Origin: Acetatifactor sp.
GTDB lineage: Bacteria > Bacillota > Clostridia > Lachnospirales > Lachnospiraceae
Reading direction: 5' to 3'
DNA: 12,513 nt
Assembly: GCA_016303085.1 (NCBI GenBank)
Contig: JAEDMI010000053.1
Span: 1-12,513 of the forward strand
Shown: piece by piece, positions 6,523 to 12,513 of the stretch
How positions within the stretch are numbered: the first letter of the stretch is position 1
How the letters are laid out: each line of letters opens with the position of its first letter
Made by a program: the position numbers and the translations under genes
Notes under the pieces: generated by a model
The model's input: the letters and a program-made list of their open reading frames with translations, nothing else
The model's database searches: none
Told to the model about the DNA's origin: nothing

Positions 6523-7863
6523 ATGGGACGTGATATTTTGTTTAAAACAGATGATTATGTATTTTCATATCGTGTCGGAGGAATATTGATTCAGCAGGAT
6601 AAGATTTTGCTGCAAAAGCCGAAGAATGATGATTATGCCATTATCGGTGGACATGTTGCTTTCGGGGAAAGTACCGAAGATACTCTCAAAAGAGAGTTTG
6701 AGGAGGAATTGCATGTAAGGGTGGAAGTAGATAAACTGATTGCCGTCGGAGAAATCTTTTTCCCTTGGGGTACAAAGCCGTGCCATCAAATAGCCCTTTA
6801 TTATAAGGTGCATTTAGCGGACGAAAGTGCAATTCCGTCAGATGGTGTGTTTCACGGATTTGACGAATTGGATAACGAAAGAATCGATTTGGACTTTTGC
6901 TGGGTTCCCCTTGAGAAGCTGAAAGACGGACTGAAGGTTTATCCGCTTGAACTGATTCCTTATATCTTGAAGGAGGAAGGAGAGATAGCCCATTTTGTCT
7001 CAAGAGATATTTGCGGGGATTTGCTGTCACGTTTTACGGAGATGAGCAAGGGGATTTTGGGTGACAATTTGGTGGGTGTTTATCTCCATGGCTCTGCGGC
7101 AATGGGTTGCTTTAACCCGAAGGAAAGCGATTTGGATTTGATGCTTGTTGTGGAGCATGATGTCTCAGATAGGGAGAAAAAGCAGTTCATGGAGAAGGTG
7201 GTCGAACTCAATGAGGAGGCTCCGCCGAAAGGCTTGGAATTCAGCATTGTAAAACGAGAGTTTTGCAAGCCCTTTGTCTATCCGACGCCTTTTGAATTAC
7301 ATTTTTCAAAAATGCACATAGACTGGTTCCGGGAAAAGCCGGAAGAGTATGTTCAAAAGATGAAAGGCACAGATAAAGATTTGGCAGCGCACTTTACCAT
7401 TATCCGCAAATACGGAAAGGTTTTGTACGGAGAAGAGATTGATAGGGTTTTTGGGGAGGTTCCCAGGGAAGACTACATAGACAGTATCCGGGCAGATATT
7501 GAGGAGGCCCGTGAGGACATATGGACAAATCCTATGTATATTACCCTGAATTTGTGCAGGGTATTGGCTTATTTACGGGAAAACCTTATATTGTCCAAGA
7601 AAGAAGGCGGCGAATGGGGGCTGAATCAGCTGCCTGAGAGATTTCATAAGCTGATTTGTGAAGCTCTTTCAGGCTATGTTTCGGATGGAAAAATGGAAGC
7701 GCCCGAAACAGCGTTAGCGTTTGCAGACTATATGCTGGGGCAGATTGAACAGTATGGAACGGAATACAGAACCTTATGTGAAGATGAATTGTGTCGTGAG
7801 TTGTTTCGGGATTTTGTACGGCATCAAAAGGTGACCAAATGTTGGCGGAACCACGATGCATGA
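6523..7863 (+). CDS. Nudix hydrolase - nucleotidyltransferase (AadA-like/DUF4111) fusion
   Basis: A 446-residue two-domain protein. Residues 1-~155 are a Nudix domain with box GHVAFGESTEDTLKREFEEE (from Gly43; Glu49, Arg57-Glu58 and Glu61-Glu62 conserved, the final Gly replaced by His64). Residues ~165-446 resemble ANT(3'')/ANT(9)-type aminoglycoside adenylyltransferases: LHGSAAMGCFNPKESDLDLML carries the Gly190-Ser191 and Asp203/Asp205 metal site, followed by an FELHFS segment and a helical C-terminus (VPREDYIDSIRADIEEA) like DUF4111. Nudix enzymes cleave nucleoside-diphosphate-linked compounds; the other half would transfer AMP to a small molecule. Substrates are unknown. ATG 6523, with AGGGAG just upstream, is chosen over an in-frame ATG at 6433 because the Nudix fold starts right after it. 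The frame is continuous, so this is a true fusion and not two neighbouring genes. Confidence 0.85.
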   Translation: MGRDILFKTDDYVFSYRVGGILIQQDKILLQKPKNDDYAIIGGHVAFGESTEDTLKREFEEELHVRVEVDKLIAVGEIFFPWGTKPCHQIALYYKVHLADESAIPSDGVFHGFDELDNERIDLDFCWVPLEKLKDGLKVYPLELIPYILKEEGEIAHFVSRDICGDLLSRFTEMSKGILGDNLVGVYLHGSAAMGCFNPKESDLDLMLVVEHDVSDREKKQFMEKVVELNEEAPPKGLEFSIVKREFCKPFVYPTPFELHFSKMHIDWFREKPEEYVQKMKGTDKDLAAHFTIIRKYGKVLYGEEIDRVFGEVPREDYIDSIRADIEEAREDIWTNPMYITLNLCRVLAYLRENLILSKKEGGEWGLNQLPERFHKLICEALSGYVSDGKMEAPETALAFADYMLGQIEQYGTEYRTLCEDELCRELFRDFVRHQKVTKCWRNHDA

Positions 7864-8273
7864 TGTGTCAGGAAACATATGAAGGGTCGCTTACCGGCAT
7901 ACAGGGTTATATTGTTTATGACATGTATTTTAATGCATAAAAATAAGAATTTGTAAAAGAGATAATACTGTGAAAAATTGTGTTTTCAGAATGGATTGTT
8001 ATTTTCACACGGAACAAGAACAGAGAGTTGTGAATGGTGGGAAGGCGGGAAGATGAGCAGCCATCAGATGAAATGAAAGAAGTTAATTTTTTTGTCCTAT
8101 CCTTGAGCCGTACAGACCTATGAGTATACAGGAGACAAGGATACCTATATTTATGCAAAATTGAAGGAAAATGGAGAAGTAATGAGGAAAGCGGCAAATT
8201 GGGCTTGAAATAGGAAACTCATATTGATACAATAGGACAGAACTTGGATATTTTAACCGGGGTGAAACAGTAG
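7864..8273. other. 410 bp spacer with probable decayed coding sequence
   Basis: No intact gene is seen. On the + strand, 8049-8120 reads EDEQPSDEMKEVNFFVLSLS, and a second frame at 8107-8208 reads AVQTYEYTGDKDTYIYAKLK, then ENGEVMRKAANWA and a stop. The two look like pieces of one extracytoplasmic-type protein split by a frameshift, and a run of seven T (8087-8093) between them is a plausible slip site. I cannot name the family. An 8-bp inverted repeat, TGTGAAAA (7969-7976) and TTTTCACA (8002-8009), lies upstream. Near 8224 a TTGATA with a GATATT 17 bp later could be a weak promoter for the next gene. Confidence 0.4.
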
Positions 8274-8525
8274 ATGAGAAGAATGGAGTTTAAGATGGAA
8301 AGGCCCGGTCTATTGGAAGCCGGACAGAAAATTACGGTGACAGAGGGCGTGCTTCCCAGCAACTATTATTATGTAATTGACCCCTCACTCGCCATGTCCG
8401 CCAACATTCCTTTTCGGTATCGGTTGACGAGCCGGGAGGGCATTGTAACGGACGTCATAGAAAATGCAAGAGGCTTTTATGTGACGGCAGAATTTGATGA
8501 ACCGGAAGTGGATATGACAAAATGA
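8274..8525 (+). CDS. Small conserved-looking protein of unknown function
   Basis: An 83-residue soluble, acidic-ended protein with no recognised motif. The body (GQKITVTEGVLPSNYYYVID ... RYRLTSREGIVTDVIENARG ... FYVTAEFDEPEVD) alternates charged and hydrophobic residues as a small beta-rich domain would, and codon choice resembles its neighbours. GGGGTGA ends about 8 bp before the ATG at 8274; an ATG at 8283 is an alternative start three codons later. There is no signal peptide or membrane segment. It precedes ridA by 66 bp on the same strand, so it may lead that transcript. No function can be given. Confidence 0.6.
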   Translation: MRRMEFKMERPGLLEAGQKITVTEGVLPSNYYYVIDPSLAMSANIPFRYRLTSREGIVTDVIENARGFYVTAEFDEPEVDMTK

Positions 8526-8591
8526 TTATAGCAAATAATGTACCGTGACGCATATGAAAAGTGACGGTGGCAGAGAAAAAGGAGATAGCAT

Positions 8592-8966
8592 ATGTTAAGA
8601 AAAATTTCAACAGACAAGGCACCTGCAGCAATCGGACCTTATTCCCAGGGAATCATCGTAAACGGCATGCTTTTTGCATCCGGTCAGATTCCCATCAATC
8701 CTGCCACGGGTGAAATCACAGGAACCGATATCGCAGCTCAGGCAGACCAGGTATGCAGAAATATCGGTGCGCTGCTGGCTGAGGCGGGAACGGATTATAC
8801 CAAAGTGGTTAAGACCACCTGCTTTTTAGCGGATATGGGGGACTTTGGGGCTTTCAATGAGGTATATGCAAGCTATTTCACCGAGAAACCTGCGAGAAGC
8901 TGTGTGGCGGTAAAAACACTGCCTAAGAATGTTCTTTGCGAGGTTGAGGTAATCGCGGAAGTGTAA
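8592..8966 (+). CDS. ridA: RidA family enamine/imine deaminase
   Basis: A 124-residue protein of the YjgF/YER057c/UK114 family, which forms trimers that hydrolyse reactive 2-aminoacrylate and other enamines released by PLP enzymes such as threonine/serine dehydratase. Recognisable features are the N-terminal APAAIGPYSQ, ASGQIPINPATGE, and the C-terminal PARSCVAVKTLPKNVLCEVEVIA. The active-site Arg102 and Glu117 correspond to Arg105 and Glu120 of E. coli RidA. Length is typical. AAGGAG lies about 7 bp before the ATG. Only 15 bp separate its stop from the kinase gene, implying one transcript. Confidence 0.95.
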   Translation: MLRKISTDKAPAAIGPYSQGIIVNGMLFASGQIPINPATGEITGTDIAAQADQVCRNIGALLAEAGTDYTKVVKTTCFLADMGDFGAFNEVYASYFTEKPARSCVAVKTLPKNVLCEVEVIAEV

Positions 8967-8981
8967 GTAAAAGTGGAAATT

Positions 8982-9482
8982 ATGAAAGATAACATTGTTT
9001 TAATCGGTATGCCCGGTGCCGGGAAAAGTACAGTGGGCGTGGTGTTGGCGAAGAAGCTGGGCTACAGCTTTGTGGACTCCGATTTGGTCATTCAGGAGAG
9101 ATACGGGAAGCTGCTCCATGAATTGATTGAGGAGAACGGAGTGGAGGGGTTCTGGAAGATTGAGAACGATGTGAATGTTTCGCTTGAAATACACAGAGGC
9201 GTAATCGCCACGGGCGGCAGCGCCGTATACGGAGCGGAGGCCATGGAACATTTGCGGGAGATTGGAATCGTGGTATATCTGAAATTGTCCTATGAGGAAA
9301 TTGAAGCTCGCCTGGGAGATTTAAATGCCAGGGGAGTAACTCTTCAGCCGGGGCAAACCCTAAAGGATTTATATGAAGAGAGGACTCCGCTTTATGAAAA
9401 GTATGCCCATAAAGTAATTGAGTGTGAGGGCAGGATGCTGAGGGAAATTGTGTCCGAGATAGCCGGGCAGGGCACTTGCTGA
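8982..9482 (+). CDS. Shikimate-kinase-like P-loop kinase, altered substrate site
   Basis: A 166-residue small P-loop kinase close in length and layout to shikimate kinase (AroK). Walker A GMPGAGKST occupies residues 9-17 and FVDSD gives Asp32/Asp34, aligned with the magnesium and shikimate Asp residues of AroK. Arg134 in EERTPLYEKYA matches the C-terminal substrate Arg136. However, the FRxxE motif reads FWKIE, with Trp58 in place of the shikimate-binding Arg58; the GGG loop is GGS (78-80); and the lid RPLL motif is ARGVTLQPGQTL. Substrate may therefore not be shikimate. No other aromatic pathway genes are nearby. ATG 8982 is preferred to a GTG at 8973 because AroK proteins begin MKNIVLIG; the ribosome site is weak, so translation may be coupled to ridA. 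Confidence 0.8.
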   Translation: MKDNIVLIGMPGAGKSTVGVVLAKKLGYSFVDSDLVIQERYGKLLHELIEENGVEGFWKIENDVNVSLEIHRGVIATGGSAVYGAEAMEHLREIGIVVYLKLSYEEIEARLGDLNARGVTLQPGQTLKDLYEERTPLYEKYAHKVIECEGRMLREIVSEIAGQGTC

Positions 9483-9546
9483 AAAGAAGATCGTTTTTGC
9501 CGGCATTCGGAAGGTCAGCAGGAGCAGGAAAGGACAGATACCTAAA

Positions 9547-10482
9547 ATGAAAGAAAACAGAAAGCTTGGGCATAGTATACTTTTACTGCTGGCAGCTTTT
9601 ATCTGGGGGCTGGCATTTGTATCCCAGAGCAAGGGCATGGATTATATGGGGCCTCTTACCTTTAACGGTGTCCGCTCCCTGATTGGAGCCTTTGTGCTGC
9701 TATTCTATATTTTGATTCGCCGTAGAATACAAGGTGAGAAGGCGAAGAAAATCGATTGGATAGTTACTGTGAAAGCAGGAATTTGCTGTGGTATTGCTCT
9801 CACCGTAGCCAGTACTTTGCAGCAGTTCGGATTGCAGTACACTACGGTTGGAAAAGCGGGTTTTATTACTACTCTGTATATTATTTTTGTACCTATAGCA
9901 GGGATTTTTTTCCGGCGCAGAGTTACCGGAATTGTCTGGTTTGGTGCGGTTATGGCGGCTGTCGGAATGTACTTCCTGTGCATGACGGAGAGTCTGGCTC
10001 TTGGCGCAGGTGATTTGCTGGTATTTTTCTGTGCTGTTGTGTTCACGGCCCATATTCTGTTTGTGGATTATTTTTCTCCTAAAACGGACGGGGTCATTAT
10101 CTCCTGTATTCAGTTTGCAATTTGCGGGTTCATATGTACCGGGGGAGCACTTGTGTTTGAAAATCCAACCTGGCAGCAGCTGCAGGACGGGATGGGTGCG
10201 CTTGCCTACGCAGGGGTCTTGAGCTGTGGCGTAGCGTACACATTACAGATTGTGGGACAGAACGGGGTGAATCCTACGGTGGCAGCCCTCCTGTTAAGTC
10301 TGGAATCCGTGTTTGCCACAATTTCCGGGTGGATTGCATATGAGATAGGATTTTTGAAGACCGACCAGACCATGACCGGAAGGCAGATTGTGGGCTGCAT
10401 TCTTGTCTTTGCGGCTGTGATTCTGGTACAGTTGCCTGCGAAATGGTTTCATTTCAAAAAGAAAGATACAGAAAATACATAA
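9547..10482 (+). CDS. EamA/DMT superfamily transporter
   Basis: A 311-residue integral membrane protein with the ten-helix, two-repeat arrangement of drug/metabolite transporters (EamA, RhaT-like). The N-terminal half begins with LLLLAAFIWGLAFVSQSKGM, a typical first EamA helix, and includes NGVRSLIGAFVLL and a charged loop near residue 60. The second repeat ends with SLESVFATISGWIAYEI...GCILVFAAVILVQL, and the tail is Lys-rich and cytoplasmic. The family exports amino acids, nucleosides or other metabolites; the substrate cannot be predicted. The best ribosome site (AAAGGA near 9529) is about 12 bp from the ATG, longer than ideal. It lies 64 bp after the kinase gene, probably in the same transcript. 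Confidence 0.9.
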   Translation: MKENRKLGHSILLLLAAFIWGLAFVSQSKGMDYMGPLTFNGVRSLIGAFVLLFYILIRRRIQGEKAKKIDWIVTVKAGICCGIALTVASTLQQFGLQYTTVGKAGFITTLYIIFVPIAGIFFRRRVTGIVWFGAVMAAVGMYFLCMTESLALGAGDLLVFFCAVVFTAHILFVDYFSPKTDGVIISCIQFAICGFICTGGALVFENPTWQQLQDGMGALAYAGVLSCGVAYTLQIVGQNGVNPTVAALLLSLESVFATISGWIAYEIGFLKTDQTMTGRQIVGCILVFAAVILVQLPAKWFHFKKKDTENT

Positions 10483-10581
10483 AAATAAAAAAGCGGCAGA
10501 AACTAAGAAAAACCTCACTGCGGCAGCTGTAACGGAAAGCGGGTGACAGGCTGCGGGAGAAATGTAAAGGAGTATGCCGGG

Positions 10582-10935
10582 ATGGAATATGTAAATGCTT
10601 TTTGGGTAGGCGGATTGATATGCGCCCTTGTGCAGATTCTGATGGAGAAGACCAAGATGATGCCGGGGCGTATTATGGTGCTTCTGGTTGTGACGGGAGC
10701 GGTCATCAGTGTATTCGGATGGTACGAGCCTTTTCAGGAGTTTGCGGGGGCAGGAGCAAGCGTGCCGCTCTTAGGCTTTGGAAATGTGTTGATGAAGGGT
10801 GTAAAGGAAGCGGTGAAGGAGCAGGGATTCCTGGGCCTTTTTGCCGGCGGTTTCAAGGCCGGCGCAGTCGGAACCGCAGCTGCGTTAATTTTCGGTTATA
10901 TTGCAAGCTTTCTGTTCAAATCAAAAATGAAGTAA
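10582..10935 (+). CDS. spoVAE: Stage V sporulation protein AE (SpoVAE/SpoVAEb)
   Basis: A 117-residue hydrophobic protein matching the SpoVAEb family: MEYVNAFWVGGLICALVQIL at the start, the central FAGAGASVPLLGFGN, and GFKAGAVGTAAALIFGYIAS near the end, with three or four membrane segments. SpoVA proteins form the inner-membrane channel that moves dipicolinic acid into the forespore and out on germination. ATG 10582 is chosen over GTG 10543 because AAAGGAG lies about 9 bp upstream and family members start MEY. Its normal partners spoVAC and spoVAD are not in the window; upstream is a DMT transporter. I see no clear sigma-G box. A weak hairpin (10940-10959) follows the stop. Confidence 0.9.
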   Translation: MEYVNAFWVGGLICALVQILMEKTKMMPGRIMVLLVVTGAVISVFGWYEPFQEFAGAGASVPLLGFGNVLMKGVKEAVKEQGFLGLFAGGFKAGAVGTAAALIFGYIASFLFKSKMK

Positions 10936-10942
10936 TGAAGGC

Positions 10943-11047
10943 TCAATATTGTTTGAACCTAAAACGCTTTTCCGGAACGCCAAACACTTTAAAGCCGAAC
11001 TGCTGATAAAAGATTACATTTTGTCCGTTTTCAATTTGTATATTCAA
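10943..11047 (-). pseudogene. GNAT acetyltransferase, C-terminal remnant
   Basis: The minus strand reads LNIQIENGQNVIFYQQFGFK, then VFGVPEKRFRFKQY and TGA at 10943-10945. The pattern of a strand, then ENxxNVxFYxxxGFxV, then a final strand is the end of the Gcn5-related N-acetyltransferase fold. Nothing of the acetyl-CoA-binding motif is present upstream, where the frame runs into the antisense-offset tail of the DUF5721 gene. The fragment shares 17 bp with the DUF5721 gene in another frame and has no start of its own, so it is a leftover tail, not a gene. Confidence 0.6.
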
Positions 11048-11564
11048 TTCCTTTTCCGTCCAGATACTGCAATAACGCCTTATCCCAGATGATATCCGGT
11101 TCCTTTGAAAGGACAAAGGTGTAAAAGGAAGTTCCGGTGGTGAGGACAGCTTTTGAACCGTCATAGCGGATGGTAAGAACAAGCGCCTTTATCCGGGACG
11201 GCTCTACATCGCAGTTCTCTCTTTTCAGGAGTGCGGAAGCCTTCTCAGGCATCAGATGCAGCACAAAACGGAAAAAGAGGGGTGTGCGTTTGCCCTTTAT
11301 CAGGTCAAAACACAGTCCTTTTATTTCACTCCAGGGCCGGAATTCCCGGTGGGAGACCGGGATTTGTGCATTCCCGGAGACCCCATCCGGAGATGTATCC
11401 TCCGTACTTTCACCCGAGAAGAACTCTTTGTTGATATGCCCGTCTATGGAGAAGGTGTTGGCGGTGCCGATAACTGCCTCTTCCAGCAGAAAGCAGTCGA
11501 AGGCATCCGATACCAGAAGTTTATTCATAAAGTCTTTCATGGAAGTAATCTGAATCGCTGTCAT
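11031..11564 (-). CDS. DUF5721 family protein
   Basis: A 177-residue soluble protein of unknown function, recognised as DUF5721 (Lachnospiraceae and relatives). Features that fit are the opening MTAIQITSMKDFMNKLL, TFSIDGHINKEFF (37-49), the central GLCFDLIKGKRTPLFFRFVL (83-102), LTIRYDGSKAVLTTGTSFYT (130-149) and a C-terminal DKALLQYLDGKGI. No catalytic motif, signal peptide or membrane helix is seen. GAGGGG lies 4-5 bp before the ATG, and a TTGTAT-17-TATTAT promoter lies farther upstream. Residues 50-70 (GESTEDTSPDGVSGN) look like a disordered insert. The stop falls within a GNAT remnant, so the last few residues (EYTN) may have been reshaped by a past deletion. Confidence 0.8.
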   Translation of the reverse strand: MTAIQITSMKDFMNKLLVSDAFDCFLLEEAVIGTANTFSIDGHINKEFFSGESTEDTSPDGVSGNAQIPVSHREFRPWSEIKGLCFDLIKGKRTPLFFRFVLHLMPEKASALLKRENCDVEPSRIKALVLTIRYDGSKAVLTTGTSFYTFVLSKEPDIIWDKALLQYLDGKGIEYTN

Positions 11565-11613
11565 AAATCCCCTCTATTCCGGTCAGTAAAGAATGCTGAC
11601 TCACTTTTTTAGT

Positions 11614-11642
11614 ATAATATAAAATGAATTTGATGTATACAA
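11614..11642 (-). promoter_or_regulatory. Sigma-A promoter for the DUF5721 gene
   Basis: On the minus strand TTGTAT (11642-11637), a 17 bp spacer, then TATTAT (11619-11614). The predicted start near 11607 gives a leader of about 43 nt. It is divergent from the degV promoter, with about 40 bp between the two -35 boxes. Confidence 0.55.
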
Positions 11643-11681
11643 TGAGTTTTATAAAGAAAAAATAAACTTTTTCATGTATGC

Positions 11682-11710
11682 TTTACAAGCTGTGTGGGGT
11701 ATGCTAGTAT
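11682..11710 (+). promoter_or_regulatory. Sigma-A promoter for the degV-family gene
   Basis: TTTACA (11682-11687) and TAGTAT (11705-11710) are separated by 17 bp. The predicted start is about 11717, inside the inverted repeat at 11713-11733, leaving a leader of about 90 nt before the ATG at 11807. Confidence 0.6.
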
Positions 11711-11712
11711 AG

Positions 11713-11733
11713 ATGTAGTTATTAAAACTACAT
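11713..11733. promoter_or_regulatory. 8-bp inverted repeat at the degV transcription start (operator?)
   Basis: ATGTAGTT (11713-11720) and AACTACAT (11726-11733) are exact reverse complements around an ATTAA centre. It begins 2 bp after the -10 box and covers the predicted start. This is the usual spot for a repressor operator, or it could form a 5' transcript hairpin. No matching repressor gene is in the window. Confidence 0.45.
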
Positions 11734-11806
11734 AAAAAGGCAATGGATACCCTGTGAAATATTTTTGGATGTTTTATGAGCTTTGCCGGTTGCGGGAAGG
11801 AGTATT

Positions 11807-12513
11807 ATGAGCTATAAGATTGTGGTGGACAGCTGTTGCGAGCTGCCGGAAGAATTGTTGAAGGATAAAAGGTTACAGATGGTACCTTTGGAACTGTTTG
11901 TGGGAGACTATCATATTGTGGATGACGAAAACTTCAATCAGGCGGATTTCCTGAGCAGGGTGGCGGAGTCGCCTGTGTGTCCCAGGTCTGCCTGTCCCTC
12001 GCCGGAGCGATATGTGGATTCCTACGGAACGGATGCGGAGAGAGTTTATGTCATCACCCTTTCCTCACAACTCAGCGGAAGTTACAACAGTGCCATGCTG
12101 GCGGTGAAGCTTTATCAGGAGGAGTACGGAGACAAGGAGATTCACGTATTCGACTCGGAATCCGCGAGCTGCGGGGAGACTCAGATTGTCTTAAAAATCA
12201 TGGAACTGGAGGCAGCAGGACTTCCTTTTGAGGAGATTGTGGAAAAGGTGGAGAGGTTTCGCAGCAGCATATTTACTTATTTTGTGCTGGATAATCTGGA
12301 GACTCTTCGGAAGAACGGGAGACTGTCTACCGTGAAAGCTCTGGTGGCATCCACCTTGAACATCAAGCCTATCATGGTCGGGTGCAAAGGAAAGATTGTA
12401 CAGAAGTCACAATGTATCGGTATGAAAAAGGCGCTGACCAGACTGGGCGAGCTGTTGGTTGCGGATCTGAGGGATGCCAGAGACAGATGTCTGATTATCA
12501 GCCATTGTAATGC
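11807..12513 (+). CDS. DegV/FakB family fatty-acid-binding protein, 3' end outside the window
   Basis: The frame is open for 235 codons to the edge of the window; full-length members are about 280-290 residues, so roughly 50 are missing. It begins MSYKIVVDSCCELPEEL, the standard DegV start. It continues with SACPSPERY (61-69; the family usually has T-S-Q-P-S-P, part of the fatty-acid carboxylate site), TLSSQLSGSYNSAM (84-97), LETLRKNGRLS (164-174) and LNIKPIM (184-190). FakB-type proteins bind a fatty acid and present it to the kinase FakA for phosphorylation and entry into lipid synthesis. The GAAGGAG site is 4-5 bp before the ATG. The gene has its own promoter and a palindromic leader. FakA is not in view. 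Confidence 0.9.
   Translation, partial: MSYKIVVDSCCELPEELLKDKRLQMVPLELFVGDYHIVDDENFNQADFLSRVAESPVCPRSACPSPERYVDSYGTDAERVYVITLSSQLSGSYNSAMLAVKLYQEEYGDKEIHVFDSESASCGETQIVLKIMELEAAGLPFEEIVEKVERFRSSIFTYFVLDNLETLRKNGRLSTVKALVASTLNIKPIMVGCKGKIVQKSQCIGMKKALTRLGELLVADLRDARDRCLIISHCN

Noticed and set aside
10543..10581. GTG start adding 13 residues to SpoVAE
   Set aside because: AAAGGAG fits the ATG at 10582, and family members begin MEY.
11170..11612. Several + strand open frames (118-127 codons)
   Set aside because: They are antisense to DUF5721, which has its own promoter and ribosome site; compositions are Ser/Arg/Cys-rich as in shadow frames.
11977..12231. 84-codon + strand open frame
   Set aside because: Out-of-frame shadow inside the degV-family gene, which is open from 11807 to the window edge.
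1..12513. CRISPR array, insertion sequence with terminal repeats, or defence operon
   Set aside because: No regularly spaced repeats, no transposase and no recognisable defence gene cluster were seen on either strand.

Overview
The window reads as chromosome of a spore-forming, low-to-mid G+C anaerobic Firmicute, most likely a gut Lachnospiraceae or close Clostridia relative. The evidence is a SpoVAE-type sporulation protein, a bile salt hydrolase, a DUF5721 protein (a family I associate with Lachnospiraceae), strong Shine-Dalgarno sites, and sigma-A-type promoters. Family assignments come from recognising motifs in the translated sequence; no database search was run.

Layout. Positions 1-1287 (+) hold a housekeeping run: the tail of a cell-wall amidase, then XTP/dITP diphosphatase (rdgB), then an overlapping YfcE-type phosphodiesterase. 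Positions 1309-1553 hold a stand-alone tRNA-Pro(TGG) transcription unit with a consensus promoter and a hairpin terminator. Positions 1554-2610 look like a scar of an integrated element: the C-terminal catalytic end of a tyrosine integrase points at the tRNA, butted in frame against a DUF6512 membrane protein, followed by about 300 bp of AT-rich DNA with one more possible remnant. Then come ftsH (2611-4422), the last ~50 codons of an MFS permease, a bile salt hydrolase (4684-5661), a convergent DUF1062 zinc-ribbon protein (5724-6296, minus), and a 446-residue Nudix-nucleotidyltransferase fusion (6523-7863). A decayed 410 bp spacer precedes a + strand series: an unknown 83-residue protein, ridA, a shikimate-kinase-like P-loop kinase, an EamA/DMT exporter and an isolated spoVAE. 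On the minus strand are a GNAT tail remnant and a DUF5721 protein. A divergent promoter region with an 8-bp inverted repeat then leads to a DegV/FakB-type fatty-acid-binding protein that runs off the right edge.

How it fits together. Most genes are single-gene or short units; I see no large multi-gene defence, secretion or biosynthetic system. The most unusual items are the Nudix + aminoglycoside-adenylyltransferase-like fusion, the shikimate-kinase-like protein with Trp at the position of the shikimate-binding Arg58, the tRNA-Pro integrase scar, and the pattern of several C-terminal gene stubs (integrase, MFS, GNAT and two unrecognised) left between intact genes.
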